Positions 9,502 to 20,282 of a DNA stretch of 64,000 bases are shown here, one piece after another; position 1 is the stretch's first letter; the number at the start of each line of letters is the position of its first letter. Origin of the DNA: Bolinopsis microptera (taxonomy: Eukaryota > Ctenophora > Tentaculata > Lobata > Bolinopsidae); NCBI RefSeq assembly GCF_026151205.1, contig NC_087072.1, positions 19,310,103 to 19,374,102 of the forward strand, given 5' to 3'. The position numbers were made by a program, and so were the translations under genes. Below the pieces are notes generated by a model, which saw nothing but the letters and a program-made list of their open reading frames with translations, did not search any database and was not told the origin of the DNA.

Positions 9502-12248
9502 CACCCCCCGCGCGTGAGGGCACGTTTTTGCTAGTAATTTGCGACATTACTTTATGGATATCGAATCTCGCGACTTCAACGAAGTGCTGGGGACAAGTTT
9601 TCAATAATTCATAAACTTTTCAGTTCCTATCGTTTTAAGCATCGTTAGGGCTTTCCCAGAAACTAACTCTCATCATCCTAGGATAATCATGTGTCGCACA
9701 GCACTTGTTTCAGTAAAGAGTGTACTCGCCTTTACGAGAGAATGACGTGTACGTTTCGGTCACCTGCGGAAAAAGGAAGTGAGATATCGAAAATCTGAGA
9801 TAAACCCGATCGATAAAATCCTTTCAGGTAGGTGCTAGTCAAGGTTTCATCTCTTTAGACATTAAGATGGCTTCAAACACCTCACAAAAAGTTTTCAAAA
9901 GTAAAATTGACTCGCGACCTACAAATACCACCATAAAACTTGCCCTCATATATTTTTGAGGGCAAGTTTTTGAGCGCGCCGCGTGACTTTGTCTCAGCAA
10001 CAGCAAGACATAGTTACAATCTCGCAACTATGAACAGACAAGGAAAATATTGTATTAATATCTGTCAAAGGAATTTAATGTATTTTAACAACTTGTTCTA
10101 ATAATGCTAATAACTAATCGATGAACCTCATAAATGGTCGGCCCGGTGTGAGTGTATAGTATGGATTGTGCTCTGAAATGGGGCGCTGTTATTGGTTAAT
10201 ACATCGGCCAATCAGGATCGAGCTGGTTTGTGGCTGCAGTCCAAATTTAGGATCATATCTGATTAGGTACCTAATTAGTGATTATGCACTTTAAAGTAAG
10301 ATTAACTCGGTATTCACAATCCACATTAACAATTGTCTGCAACCAATCAAGGTCAAGCTGACTACTTAACGTGAAAACCATATTATTATAATATAGTGTT
10401 TGTATCATTATAAGACGACTCATGTTTCTGATATGTCACTTGTCAGTTAAGAGGTGAAATGAGAAGACAGTTAGACTCTCATATGATGTACACATTTTTC
10501 TGAATTGTACATGTAACAATCTTTATCGGTAATCTGTAATCAGCATATAAATCACATACCAATGTATCAAAGTGAAAACTGAAATCTTACCTGACAACAC
10601 AAATTATAATAGTACCATTTTAACTCTCATGCAAGTTTACTCTTCTACTGCACTGGTTTTAATTGAACTTCCAAGAACTGTCCGGAAAATAAATCAGTCA
10701 AAAGCAAAGCCCCCGAATGCACTGTACACAATCTTTGTAATTACCCAATGTATTTTATCGTGTACACTGTACAGACAGTTCCAATAAAATGCAGAAGAGT
10801 TGTTTTATGTTCCCACTTCCCAATTACAATCATAACAAACTCAAAATTGAGGATTGTATGCGGTACTAATTTCTGCCAAATAAGCACTATATAGACATCA
10901 CAATTTTAATTAGCGTATATCCCGTGTGGCGTGACGGCTAGAGCGTCGAGTGCCTCACAGGGCGGTCGCACGTTCGATTCCCCGTGGAGTTGGAATTAAT
11001 TTTTTGCCCAGATCACTCCGAGCACAATCATTTTTCATGATAAATAGAACATAAACAAAACTGACATGGGCCTGGCTATATCTAATTTTAAAACATAACC
11101 CAGGCCAGAATTTTCTTGAATAACTGTTGGCGGTGGAGATGCAAGACATTCTTGGCCTGGTAGCACTCCAGCTCGGAACCCAACCCAAGTAACCCAAGTA
11201 AGTAAGCATCAGTAACCAGTGCAGAAAAAGAAAAGATATTTATCTCACTCCACTCTTTCTGCTGTTCTTACTGTAATTCTCCACCTCTGTTTTAGTGTCA
11301 TTAACCGCTGCTGGTTCTTCTATCCTGAATGCTTGTTAAACCGGGGACCTGTATAAATATATAAGTTACAACTATTTTTTAAAGTTACAAATATCAGCTG
11401 ATTTGCAAAATGTAGCGATTTAATGTGGATTGTGAATACCGAGTTAATCTTACTTTAAAGTGCATAATCACTAATTAGGTACCTAATCAGATATGATCCT
11501 AAATTTGGACTGCAGCCACAAACCAGCTCGATCCTGATTGGCCGCTGTATTAACCAATAACAGCGCCCCATTTCAGAGCACAATCCATACTATACACTCA
11601 CACCGGGCCGACCATTTATGAGGTTCATCGATTAGTTATTAGCATTATTAGAACAAGTTGTTAAAATACATTAAATTCCTTTGACAGATATTAATACAAT
11701 ATTTTCCTTGTCTGTTCATAGTTGCGAGATTGTAACTATGTCTTGCTGTTGCTGAGACAAAGTCACGCGGCGCGCTCAAAAACTTGCCCTCAAAAATATA
11801 TGAGGGCAAGTTTTATGGTGGTATTTGTAGGTCGCGAGTCAATTTTACTTTTGAAAACTTTTTGTGAGGTGTTTGAAGCCATCTTAATGTCTAAAGAGAT
11901 GAAACCTTGACTAGCACCTACCTGAAAGGATTTTATCGATCGGGTTTATCTCAGATTTTCGATATCTCACTTCCTTTTTCCGCAGGTGACCGAAACGTAC
12001 ACGTCATTCTCTCGTAAAGGCGAGTACACTCTCTACTGAAACAAGTGCTGTGCGACACATGATTATCCTAGGATGATGAGAGTTAGTTTCTGGGAAAGCC
12101 CTAACGATGCTTAAAACGATAGGAACTGAAAAGTGATATGAATTATTGAAAACTTGTCCCCAGCACTTCGTTGAAGTCGCGAGATTCGATATCCATAAAG
12201 TAATGTCGCAAATTACTAGCAAAAACGTGCCCTCACGCGCGGGGGGTG
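9502..12248. mobile_element. Foldback DNA transposon with ~828-bp terminal inverted repeats
   Basis: Arms 9502-10329 and 11420-12248 are near-identical inverted copies; a 62-codon frame at 9839-10027 (-) reappears exactly at 11722-11910 (+). The ends read CACCCCCCGCGCGTGAGGGC and are flanked by TAAA (9498-9501 and 12249-12252), a likely 4 bp target duplication. Each arm holds an inner hairpin (AACTTGCCCTCA with TGAGGGCAAGTT, 9936-9969 and its mirror). The 1.09 kb spacer encodes no transposase, so it is non-autonomous. The superfamily is not clear from the ends. Confidence 0.85.
10925..10992 (+). repeat. tRNA-derived SINE-like head (pol III A and B boxes)
   Basis: TGGCGTGACGGCTAGAGCG resembles the pol III A box, and GTTCGATTCC, 37 bp downstream, is a clean B box. 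The acceptor stem does not pair and the T stem is distorted, so it is not a functional tRNA but the head of a SINE or a tRNA pseudogene. It lies in the spacer of the foldback transposon. Confidence 0.6.
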
Positions 12249-12252
12249 TAAA

Positions 12253-12895
12253 CAAGCATTGTCACAACATCTACAAAGCTGCCATATAGCCTGACTGACA
12301 ATTTTCTCGACTGACTGACAATGTTTCTTCTTTTCCCCATTTAGAATACAAAGATTAGTACATTTTAGCTTATGATTAATATTATATTTTTACCTATAGT
12401 TTACCTAGATTGTATAGATTATATCATATTTATTGGTTTCTATTTTTGATATGAAATAAGTAATAAAATAATAAGCATTTAAAATGTTGCATTAACTCAG
12501 AGTGCCTTGTATTAAACTGAAAGACACATTTATTGGCCAGTAGGAAATTTCGCCATGGCCTTTGGGTCTAATTAGTATTCTGAAAGTAGAACGAAGAGCT
12601 GTTGCAAGTCTGAAGCCCTTTTTACTGCAGTGAAATGCCAAACGATTTTTGTATTGACTGGGAAATTTCATTTTAGAGCAGTAAATGTTATACAAATTTG
12701 CAAACGTTAGTTCTTACTACTGATCTCTCCTTTTGAGTCACAATTGTGACATTAATTACAACTGAAAAACCATCACACTTCTTTCTCATGAATAAGATAC
12801 TCCATACAAATTTTCTGCTTGTTAAGCTATCTGTCTTTCATATCATAATTAGACTAGATTAAAAATAATGCAATTTAATAATAATAATGACGGCC
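12253..12895. other. AT-rich gap without features
   Basis: Nothing recognisable lies between the foldback element and the Ty3 insertion. Confidence 0.5.
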
Positions 12896-12900
12896 CTTAT

Positions 12901-13010
12901 TGTTGGGATTTGGGGATTGCGGGTAGTAGAAGTGAAACCAGTACTTAGGACTAAGCTCTAAAACCTAAAAGGGATAAAATAATAATTAGTAATATTAACA
13001 TATTACAACA
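12901..13010 (-). repeat. 3' LTR (110 bp)
   Basis: Identical to the copy at 17622-17731. It has TGTTG...CAACA ends and is preceded on the minus strand by the polypurine tract AAAGAGGGAGA (13011-13021). Confidence 0.95.
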
Positions 13011-13368
13011 TCTCCCTCTTTATAAAAACTCGTTAGATATCACGAGGTTGCGCGGCTTTATTCAAAATAAAATAAAAACTGAAATGCTGACACTGTGAGT
13101 AGATCTAAAATAAAAACGCTTCCGCGCGTTACAAAACAAACTGTTAACACGAGGTCATATCAAGCTCTGTACTATCCTCTTTCCTCTATGAAATAACATA
13201 AAATACATAAAATACATTTACGTTCCGTCTATAATAATCTTTACTAAATTTTACTGGTCAAACAATTCGGTTTATATATATACACCGCAAGTAGTACAAA
13301 ATAACTTATCATCACTGTATGTGTGGTTAAACAATTTGGATTATACCGTAAGTACAACATCATTTTAA

Positions 13369-16300
13369 TTATCGGCAGCATGACAACCGGCACTTGGAGG
13401 TGTGCTGACGGACTCTCGCTGATCTACGCAGCCCAGGAGGCTGGGGCAGCACTCCAGCAGGCGCTTGAGCAGGGGAAACGGGATCTGCTGCAGTGGTCAC
13501 GGAGGCTCCTGCAGCACTACCACCTGTCAAAACACCAGACGGGGCAGGTGCAGTAGCTGGTACATTAACAGAACTATCCGGTACAACGGGATCTGTATTT
13601 GCTGTTGGTATGTGGTAATCCTGATCTGGGATAACAGTGAGTTGACGACGGGTATAGTCTGTAGTCAATAATCTCTTGTTTCTCAGTATCTGGTTTCCAG
13701 CTTGCGAAAGCAGTACATATGATCTACCGTTAGCATCAGATCTTGGTGCTAGGATTTTACCTGGCTTCCAAATCTTGTCAGATAGGTTGTCTCTATAACA
13801 GACTAACTGTCCTGGAACAAAATCATCTCTCGGAACGGTATGCTGGTTGTAATGCTGTTCCATATCAATTACACGTTTCTCTAAGACACGTCTGTATCTT
13901 TTATCATTTTCAGTAATCAATAAACTTGAACATGTTGGCAATTTCGTGCGCAACTCTCTGTTAAATAATATTTTTGCGGGACTCGGCAACTCGTTAGATA
14001 TCGGAGTGTTACGATAATTTAACAAAGCTAAATGAATATCATCAGATTTCAAAATCGTGTTCTTTATCGTAGCTACATGTCTTTCAATAAAACCATTAGA
14101 TTGAGCATAACCAGCTGAGGACAACGTATGTGTAATATCATACTTTTTTAAGAAATCTTTAAACTCTTTACTGGTATATAAAGGATCGCCATCAGATCTT
14201 AGCTTTTCTGGTAAACCAAATCTCGACACAACTCGTTTCAGTTGTTGAATACAATGATAAGAAGTAGGGTTTACTGGCAACATTTCAACTTCCACATATT
14301 TCGAAAAATAATCTGTACTAAGCTGGTACTCTCTACCTTTAGCACTGAACTTGTCTACCGATATTCTCTGCCAAGCCCGTTCAGGGACACTGTCTGGTCG
14401 CAGAGGTTCCTTTTTGGGGAAGCTGCGCTTCATCAAACAAGGTTCACACTTGCGTACCATCTCATCAATGTCTTGGTTCATGTGTAACCAATACACACTT
14501 TTACGTGCCAAGCTCTTACACCTAGATTGGCCTTGATGACCAACATGTATCCTCTCTAAGAGCTCGGGACGTAACTTTCGCGGAATTATGATCCTGGTAC
14601 CAAAAAGCAGGATATCGTCGACGACAAACAAATTATCTCGCTGACTGAAATAAGACTTGGCAGGCAAGAGTCGTAGCAGCAGTCTTTGTATCCTTGGCGG
14701 TGCTTCAGCTATGGTTTGTTTGTTGACTATACTCAGCAAGGGCTTGTGATCAGTGTGTACCTGTATCTGTTTTCCGTACACATACTGGTGAAATCTTTCA
14801 CAACCAAATACAATCGATAGTAATTCCTTCTCTATTTGGACGTATCGTACTTGTACTTGTACTGGTGTGAGACTTCTCGAAGCATAAGCTACTGGCTTGC
14901 CATCTTGCATCAGGCATGTACCCAAACCATACTGACTCGCATCACATAGTAGAGTCACTTCTTTCTTTGGATCATAGAATCCTAGAACAGGCTCACTGGT
15001 GAGTATCTTCTTGATGTTGTCTAGTGCCTTGTTCTGTTCGTGTGTCCAAATAAATTCTGTATCTTTGACTAACAGGGCTCTCAGTGGTGTCGTGAGCGTG
15101 CTCATGTTGGGAATAAACTTCGCAAGGAAATTGATCATACCCAGGATCCTGTGAACTCCTGTTTTATCGGTAGGATTGGGCATATCTAGAATATCCTTAA
15201 TCTTTTCTGGATCTGGTTTTACTCCGTCAACACTGATTACACGACCCAAATATGTGACTTCCTGTAGTCCAAATTTGCACTTGGTGTCATTGAGCTTTAC
15301 TCCGGCTTCACGTGACCTTTGTAGTGCAGCCTTTAAACGGCTATCATGTTCTTCTCTCGTAGCACCATGTACTAAGATATCGTCAAATACTACCTCTACA
15401 CCTTCAAGTCTCTCGTAGACTTGCGACATTCGTTTCTGAAAGACTTCATTGGATGATTTTAATCCAAATGGAAGTCGGAGGTAGCGGAATCTTCCAATCA
15501 ACGTATTAAACGTTGTCAGATAACTAGCTTTCTCTGTTAGAGGGACTTGCCAGTATCCGTCTCGAGCATCTAACTTCGAGAACAACACTGATCCACCCAA
15601 TCTCGTCATAATCTCTTCATCTGACGGCAGCGGCGAATGTTCTCTGATAATAGCTCGGTTTAGGTCAGTAGGGTCTAAGCATACCCTTATCTGTCCGTTA
15701 GGTTTCTCGGTTACAGTCATAGAATTCACCCACTCGGTGGCTTCGTCCACCTTCTTTATCACCTTGAGCTTCACCATTCTATGCAGCTCATTCTTGACTT
15801 TATCTGCTAGTGTGAAAGGCGTTCTTCTAGGTGCATGCACTGCTGGAGTGGAGTTCTCTATTAGTTTTATATCGTAGGGCTGGCTGATACAACCAACTTG
15901 TTGGTTGCTGAAGACATCTGCAAACTCTTTGCTCAGCTCCTCGTACCTGAAAGTGTTAGTGACTTGGTCTACTACACGGTCTGAACTCTCACACGCCTGA
16001 ACAGAGGGGTATGGATTGGGAATGTACTGTTTTAACCCATTACTCTTCACCTGCTCTCTGTTCGACTCACTTTGCACCCGACACTTATTCACCCGAATCT
16101 TCTCACACTGCTCCTCACTCTTCAGTGAGCTCTCTGCACCACCCTGGTGGTGTTGTGAGTGGCTTAGTGAATGATCTATATCCTTGTGATTATCAATCTC
16201 ACATCTCTTGAATCTGTTGTGAGTTCCTGAAACCTTAATCTCTTCACTCGTGCTACCACTGTGCTTCTCTCTACTCTCACTCACAGCTGAAACTGATGTA

Positions 16301-17622
16301 TTTGGGTTAACTAAACCAAGTTGATAACTAGTGTGTAAACCTAGCACTGGTTTTACTTCCAGTGGAACAACAATAAACTTGGAATTAACATTATTATTCT
16401 TTATCTTGCAATCTAAATTTACCTCACCGGAAACAGGAATATTTGCACCCCCGTAACCAGTCAACTTAACAGTGGAACCAGACAAATAACTGTCACTCCT
16501 AAAACATTTTGTATACAGTGAAAGCGGCAAAACATTTGCTTGTGCTCCGGTGTCAATTTTAAACTGCACTTGAACATCTTCTAACTCGGCATTTTCAACC
16601 CAATCTACACAGTCAATATCAATCTCTTTGCGGTGTTTACACTCGCACTTACAATCACATTGATTATCACTAGATACTGATGTTGTGGTTGTGCTGATCA
16701 ACAGTCCCATAAACATAGAATCACTGTTGGAGTGGTCGCTGAAGCTTGTGGCGCTCTCTTGTTGAAATTCGTGTACTTTCTTGGTCCGACATTTCTTTCC
16801 ATAATGTCCTACAAGTTTGCACACATGACAGGCAGCTTTGGAAGCTGGACACTGTGATCTGCTGTGATTTGGTCCACCACATCGTCCACACTCACCTGTT
16901 TTGTGAGTTTTAACACTCTCATTGCTACTATAACATTTCGATTGAGGTTTTGATTTTGAAGATTGGTGAAAGTTTTTGTTATTATATTTTCTGTTCACCT
17001 TGTCTATAGACAATGCACTCTTTTGATTGAAGAGTTTTTTCACATGGTTGTTGGCTGTTTCAACAGCCTTGATGCTCCTAATTGCAGAATCTAATGTCAA
17101 GTTTCTCTCGCGAAGAAGCTTTGCTCTAGTGTTTTGGTCATGAATGCCGCAAACTAAACGGTCTCTGATGAACTGATCTGAAATGTCTGTTTCTGCCTCC
17201 AGGACTTGTTCTTCAGGGGGATCAGCATCGTTCATGTATGTGTGTCTGTGGTTCACGACAAACTTACATTTAGCGGCTTGCGTTCTCAACTTGGTAACAT
17301 ACAGGTCTATCAGTTCTCCAGCATCCTGATTCATGCTGTTGAACTTGTGTCGTTCAACTGTAACATTAACCGATGCTTGAAAATGTGCTATGAGGGATTC
17401 CTTTATATGATCAAAACTGTCTTTCTGATTTTCTGATAGATTGTTTATTACTGTTTTTCCTTCATCACCAATAAATGTTGCTAAACAGGCTTTTCTTCGC
17501 GCATCTGACACATCGTCTCCATATAGTGCGAGTACCGCATTCTGGAAATCATTCATCCAAATGTCTATTTCCGTGTTTTGATGCGTGTATGGTTGAATCA
17601 CCTCTTGAAGTCCTGACACCAT
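13369..17622 (-). CDS. Gag-Pol polyprotein of Ty3/Gypsy retrotransposon
   Basis: One frame of 1417 codons without the usual gag/pol frameshift. In order: a gag-like region (1-240); two CX2CX4HX4C zinc knuckles (Cys245-Cys258 and Cys265-Cys278); aspartic protease with Asp357-Thr-Gly-Ala; reverse transcriptase (about 600-790) whose YxDD box reads VVFDDIL (Asp747, Asp748); RNase H (Asp894, Glu933, Asp958); integrase with zinc site His1026, His1029, Cys1059, Cys1062 and catalytic Asp1090, Asp1144, Glu1180 (DD35E spacing); and a basic tail with GLRRSARVRQ. The order RT-RNase H-integrase is diagnostic for Ty3/Gypsy. The ATG uses the last base of the 5' LTR. No stop or missing catalytic residue is seen. 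Confidence 0.96.
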   Translation of the reverse strand: MVSGLQEVIQPYTHQNTEIDIWMNDFQNAVLALYGDDVSDARRKACLATFIGDEGKTVINNLSENQKDSFDHIKESLIAHFQASVNVTVERHKFNSMNQDAGELIDLYVTKLRTQAAKCKFVVNHRHTYMNDADPPEEQVLEAETDISDQFIRDRLVCGIHDQNTRAKLLRERNLTLDSAIRSIKAVETANNHVKKLFNQKSALSIDKVNRKYNNKNFHQSSKSKPQSKCYSSNESVKTHKTGECGRCGGPNHSRSQCPASKAACHVCKLVGHYGKKCRTKKVHEFQQESATSFSDHSNSDSMFMGLLISTTTTSVSSDNQCDCKCECKHRKEIDIDCVDWVENAELEDVQVQFKIDTGAQANVLPLSLYTKCFRSDSYLSGSTVKLTGYGGANIPVSGEVNLDCKIKNNNVNSKFIVVPLEVKPVLGLHTSYQLGLVNPNTSVSAVSESREKHSGSTSEEIKVSGTHNRFKRCEIDNHKDIDHSLSHSQHHQGGAESSLKSEEQCEKIRVNKCRVQSESNREQVKSNGLKQYIPNPYPSVQACESSDRVVDQVTNTFRYEELSKEFADVFSNQQVGCISQPYDIKLIENSTPAVHAPRRTPFTLADKVKNELHRMVKLKVIKKVDEATEWVNSMTVTEKPNGQIRVCLDPTDLNRAIIREHSPLPSDEEIMTRLGGSVLFSKLDARDGYWQVPLTEKASYLTTFNTLIGRFRYLRLPFGLKSSNEVFQKRMSQVYERLEGVEVVFDDILVHGATREEHDSRLKAALQRSREAGVKLNDTKCKFGLQEVTYLGRVISVDGVKPDPEKIKDILDMPNPTDKTGVHRILGMINFLAKFIPNMSTLTTPLRALLVKDTEFIWTHEQNKALDNIKKILTSEPVLGFYDPKKEVTLLCDASQYGLGTCLMQDGKPVAYASRSLTPVQVQVRYVQIEKELLSIVFGCERFHQYVYGKQIQVHTDHKPLLSIVNKQTIAEAPPRIQRLLLRLLPAKSYFSQRDNLFVVDDILLFGTRIIIPRKLRPELLERIHVGHQGQSRCKSLARKSVYWLHMNQDIDEMVRKCEPCLMKRSFPKKEPLRPDSVPERAWQRISVDKFSAKGREYQLSTDYFSKYVEVEMLPVNPTSYHCIQQLKRVVSRFGLPEKLRSDGDPLYTSKEFKDFLKKYDITHTLSSAGYAQSNGFIERHVATIKNTILKSDDIHLALLNYRNTPISNELPSPAKILFNRELRTKLPTCSSLLITENDKRYRRVLEKRVIDMEQHYNQHTVPRDDFVPGQLVCYRDNLSDKIWKPGKILAPRSDANGRSYVLLSQAGNQILRNKRLLTTDYTRRQLTVIPDQDYHIPTANTDPVVPDSSVNVPATAPAPSGVLTGGSAAGASVTTAADPVSPAQAPAGVLPQPPGLRRSARVRQHTSKCRLSCCR
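17607..17621 (-). promoter_or_regulatory. Primer-binding site, probably for tRNA-Leu
   Basis: Directly after the 5' LTR the minus strand reads TGGTGTCAGGACTTC. TGGTGTCAGGA is complementary to the ...TCCTGACACCA 3' end carried by many animal leucine tRNAs. It overlaps the gag-pol start codon, so the site is itself coding. Confidence 0.75.
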
Positions 17623-17731
17623 GTTGGGATTTGGGGATTGCGGGTAGTAGAAGTGAAACCAGTACTTAGGACTAAGCTCTAAAACCTAAAAGGGATAAAA
17701 TAATAATTAGTAATATTAACATATTACAACA
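17622..17731 (-). repeat. 5' LTR (110 bp)
   Basis: Identical to the left LTR. At 110 bp it is short for Ty3/Gypsy. The minus-strand start codon of gag-pol begins on its last base (17622). Confidence 0.95.
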
Positions 17732-17736
17732 CTTAT

Positions 17737-18841
17737 GTTACAGCTTTCACTGTAGTATAGGTGGCTGCAACCCCAAATCCATATAAACTTTTGTAATTTT
17801 TGAAGCTCTAATGAGAGCCTCTACCATTTGCACCATGGTCACACTGGGAAGCAAACTTTGTGTTAACCACAACACTGTCCGGCCGACATAATGTAATTTG
17901 ACAATCATAATAAGTGTTAACTAATATGTTATAACAAATAATACAATTATCAAGTGTTTTTGATAATTTACAAATTGCTAAATATTTAATTTTTCCAACG
18001 ACCCAACCTAATCTCAAACAGAACGTATGCCATCAAATCCGATTATAAACTCCTAGGTGCTGCTTTCTCTGGGAATCAATCCTCCTACTGGCACTAACAT
18101 TTGTTTTTTGTGAGAATAATAATACGTTTATTAATTTGGCACAGGTGTTCCTTGGGTTGTTGCACAAAACGTTATGTTTTAGAATTTAGAATTGTGCCTT
18201 CATTTTTGAAATGTGAAGTTAACTTTCTTCGAAAAATCGAATTTGGGGTAAATTCAACCTCATATTTCAAGAACAAAGGCAAAACACCCCAAAAAACACA
18301 TGTTTTTTCCCTGGCTGTGGTCAGTCTTTTCCCGAAAAGGAGGTTTACCTTTTTTGAGTTAAAGTTAAAGTTTTACATGTAATTACAGTTAAACCTCAAT
18401 ATTTGGCGCGCTATATCTCAAAACACAAGGTCAGATTTCGGTCCGGTTCTTGTTTGTCTCCAGCAGCTCAGATCAAATATGTGAAAACTGGAAAACGATT
18501 TTTACCCCCCCCCCCCCCCCTCTGGCCTTAATAAACCTGTTTTCTATTTGTTTGTCTAAATAACTTCATTCATCAAAAGTTAAAATGACCTGGTAATGCT
18601 GACATTTATGGACGACGACCCTTATGACAAGAACCTGAGTCCCAGATACCCCAAAAACAAAGGACACCAACATGGTAAGACATTCAGAAGTCTCACTCTA
18701 TTCACAAAACAATGATAAGCATTAAGCCAGAAGTTCTTGGCAAGCAAATAATTAAGTGTGAAAATCATAATTAACATGACCATTGACCAAACTAATTTAC
18801 TAAATTTATTATGTAACAATGATCCATTTTCTTGATCATTG
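17737..18841. other. Gap without recognised gene
   Basis: AT-rich sequence with a C homopolymer near 18506-18521. Short frames here show no family motif. Upstream exons of the gene ending at 20282 might lie here, but none could be picked out. Confidence 0.4.
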
Positions 18842-19140
18842 ACTATTAAGCTAGCTCATTGAATATCATTTTTTCCCGATCCATGACTCAAAGTGCCGAA
18901 GGCACAAAGAGTCAAGGACAAGGGTTAGCGATCGAGGTTTTTTTGGGATATGGTAGCCTTGCGACCGTACGTGCCTGCGTGCCTGCGTGCCTGCCTGCGT
19001 ACGTGTCGCCCACGTGTCTGCCTGCGCAAAGTTATTTTGCGCGAAAATCTGAATTAAACAATTGTTGGCGCGCGGTGCTGAAATGTTCAAGTACATTGTT
19101 AATTTCACCATGTACGCATCCCGCTAGAGACTAATTGATA
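18842..19140. repeat. GC-richer repeat with GAA-loop hairpin and CGTG/CCTG tetranucleotides
   Basis: Contains the hairpin GTGCCGAAGGCAC (18893-18905) flanked by inverted GACTC/GAGTC words, then a run of CGTGCCTG units (18968-19025) and GCGCAAAGTTATTTTGCGC (19024-19042). It looks like a mobile or simple-repeat unit. The frames at 18859-19134 on both strands come from this composition, not from a gene. Confidence 0.45.
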
Positions 19141-19264
19141 GCATAGTATTATTATTTTGACTTAGTATTACTATTTTGCACAGATCCGTGTCAGGTTGCA
19201 TAAACAATAAACATATGGTTACATAGAAATATACACGATTTTCAAATTAAATATGGAATTATAT

Positions 19265-19345
19265 CAACTGGGCGGCGCTCGGCCTGTCACTCCGCCATAT
19301 CTGCATGCTTATAAACAGTAAAGACTGGGGTCCCCAGGTGGTATG
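19265..19345. repeat. Single arm of family-D repeat
   Basis: GGCGGCGCTCGGCCTGTCA ... ACTCCGCC ... CTGGGGTCCCCAGG matches, with substitutions, one arm of the inverted element at 7211-7638. Confidence 0.5.
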
Positions 19346-19583
19346 GAATATGATCAAATACTCCATCACGGATCGGGAAATTGAGCGGCCATCCACAAAA
19401 GAAAAGCGGCCGCATTTCTTGTTATACACACTTTCAAAAGGAATGAAGGATCCCAGTAAATAGATAGATTGTAGTTATGTTTTGCACTCATATATATTGC
19501 ATAATATTTTTAAAATATTTTCGTGAGTATGTGATACAGCCTTTTGGTTTTGGGTGATTAAAATATTTGCAATTCAGTTGCAG

Positions 19584-20282
19584 AGAGTGACAGACGATAC
19601 CCTTCTACCTTCTACCACACTCCACCTAACTACGGAGATGAGCAGTTCTTAAATGATGACCCCTTGCTATCCAGCACCAACGAGGTACCTCCATCCTTCC
19701 TATATTTTAGATTCACTTGTGTTTGCTAATTGCCATGCAGCTCATTGTACTTTTTTCAAGTTCATTTTGCTGCTGCAATATAAGAATCTTGTAAACTTAC
19801 CCAATTCCCAATTGATGATGTAAGTGTACAGTCTGTACACTTGCGAAAACTTACCTGAGAAAGCACCAAAAGTTTATGATACTTTGTAACTTTGTTGGCC
19901 TTTTCATTCACAGTAATAATTGATCACACTCACTGACTGATTTTGAACTTTTAAAAATATTTCCCTATTTTGCAATCAAGTAAAAAGTGTACCTTTATTA
20001 TATGTGTTGAAACCATTTGATCAGGCAGTTGCTGTTAAAATATTAAAGTAAAAGGGAATTGTATCTTGGGTTTGAATATGCTGCAATAGTTTTATTTTCA
20101 ATATTATGAGGGTTGAATACTGTATAGTGTATTAACAAACAGCCCCACACACTCAATCAATCTTTCCCTGAATATCATCCTATTTGAATAAGAAACATTT
20201 AAGTGGCCACAAGATAATATACAATCTTGCTGCTCTCATTATTTGGCAGGAGCAAAACAATTATACACAGATAGAATATTAA
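19584..20282 (+). CDS. C-terminal two exons of an unrecognised protein
   Basis: Exon 19584-19684 follows a good acceptor (TTCAGTTGCAG), enters in phase 2 and ends in phase 0 at GAG|GTACCT. Exon 20250-20282 follows TTTGGCAG and ends in TAA. The joined tail is 43 residues: SDRRYPSTFYHTPPNYGDEQ, then FLNDDPLLSSTNE, then EQNNYTQIEY-stop. It is polar, proline- and tyrosine-rich, with a terminal YTQI that fits the YxxPhi sorting pattern and a DDPLL acidic-dileucine-like piece. That suits a membrane protein's cytoplasmic tail, but this is inference. Upstream exons were not found, and the Ty3 insertion lies 1.85 kb upstream, possibly in an intron. No family is recognised. Confidence 0.5.

Larger units (their letters stand above)
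12901..17731 (-). mobile_element. Intact Ty3/Gypsy LTR retrotransposon
   Basis: The 4831 bp element has two identical 110 bp LTRs (12901-13010 and 17622-17731), which on the minus strand begin TGTTGTAATATG and end CCCAACA. The direct repeat CTTAT flanks it (12896-12900 and 17732-17736), the 5 bp target duplication expected of Ty3 integrases. The minus strand reads 5' LTR, primer-binding site, a single gag-pol frame, polypurine tract, 3' LTR. Identical LTRs and an unbroken frame mean a very recent insertion, possibly still active. Confidence 0.97.

Noticed and set aside
10925-10992. Possible functional tRNA gene
   Set aside because: A and B boxes are present but acceptor and T stems do not pair properly; kept only as a SINE-like head.
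9839-11910. Identical 62-codon frames at 9839-10027 (-) and 11722-11910 (+)
   Set aside because: They are the two arms of the foldback transposon, not duplicated genes, and have no recognisable motif.
18859-19134. Frames on both strands around 19 kb
   Set aside because: They arise from tetranucleotide repeats and few stop codons in a GC-richer repeat.
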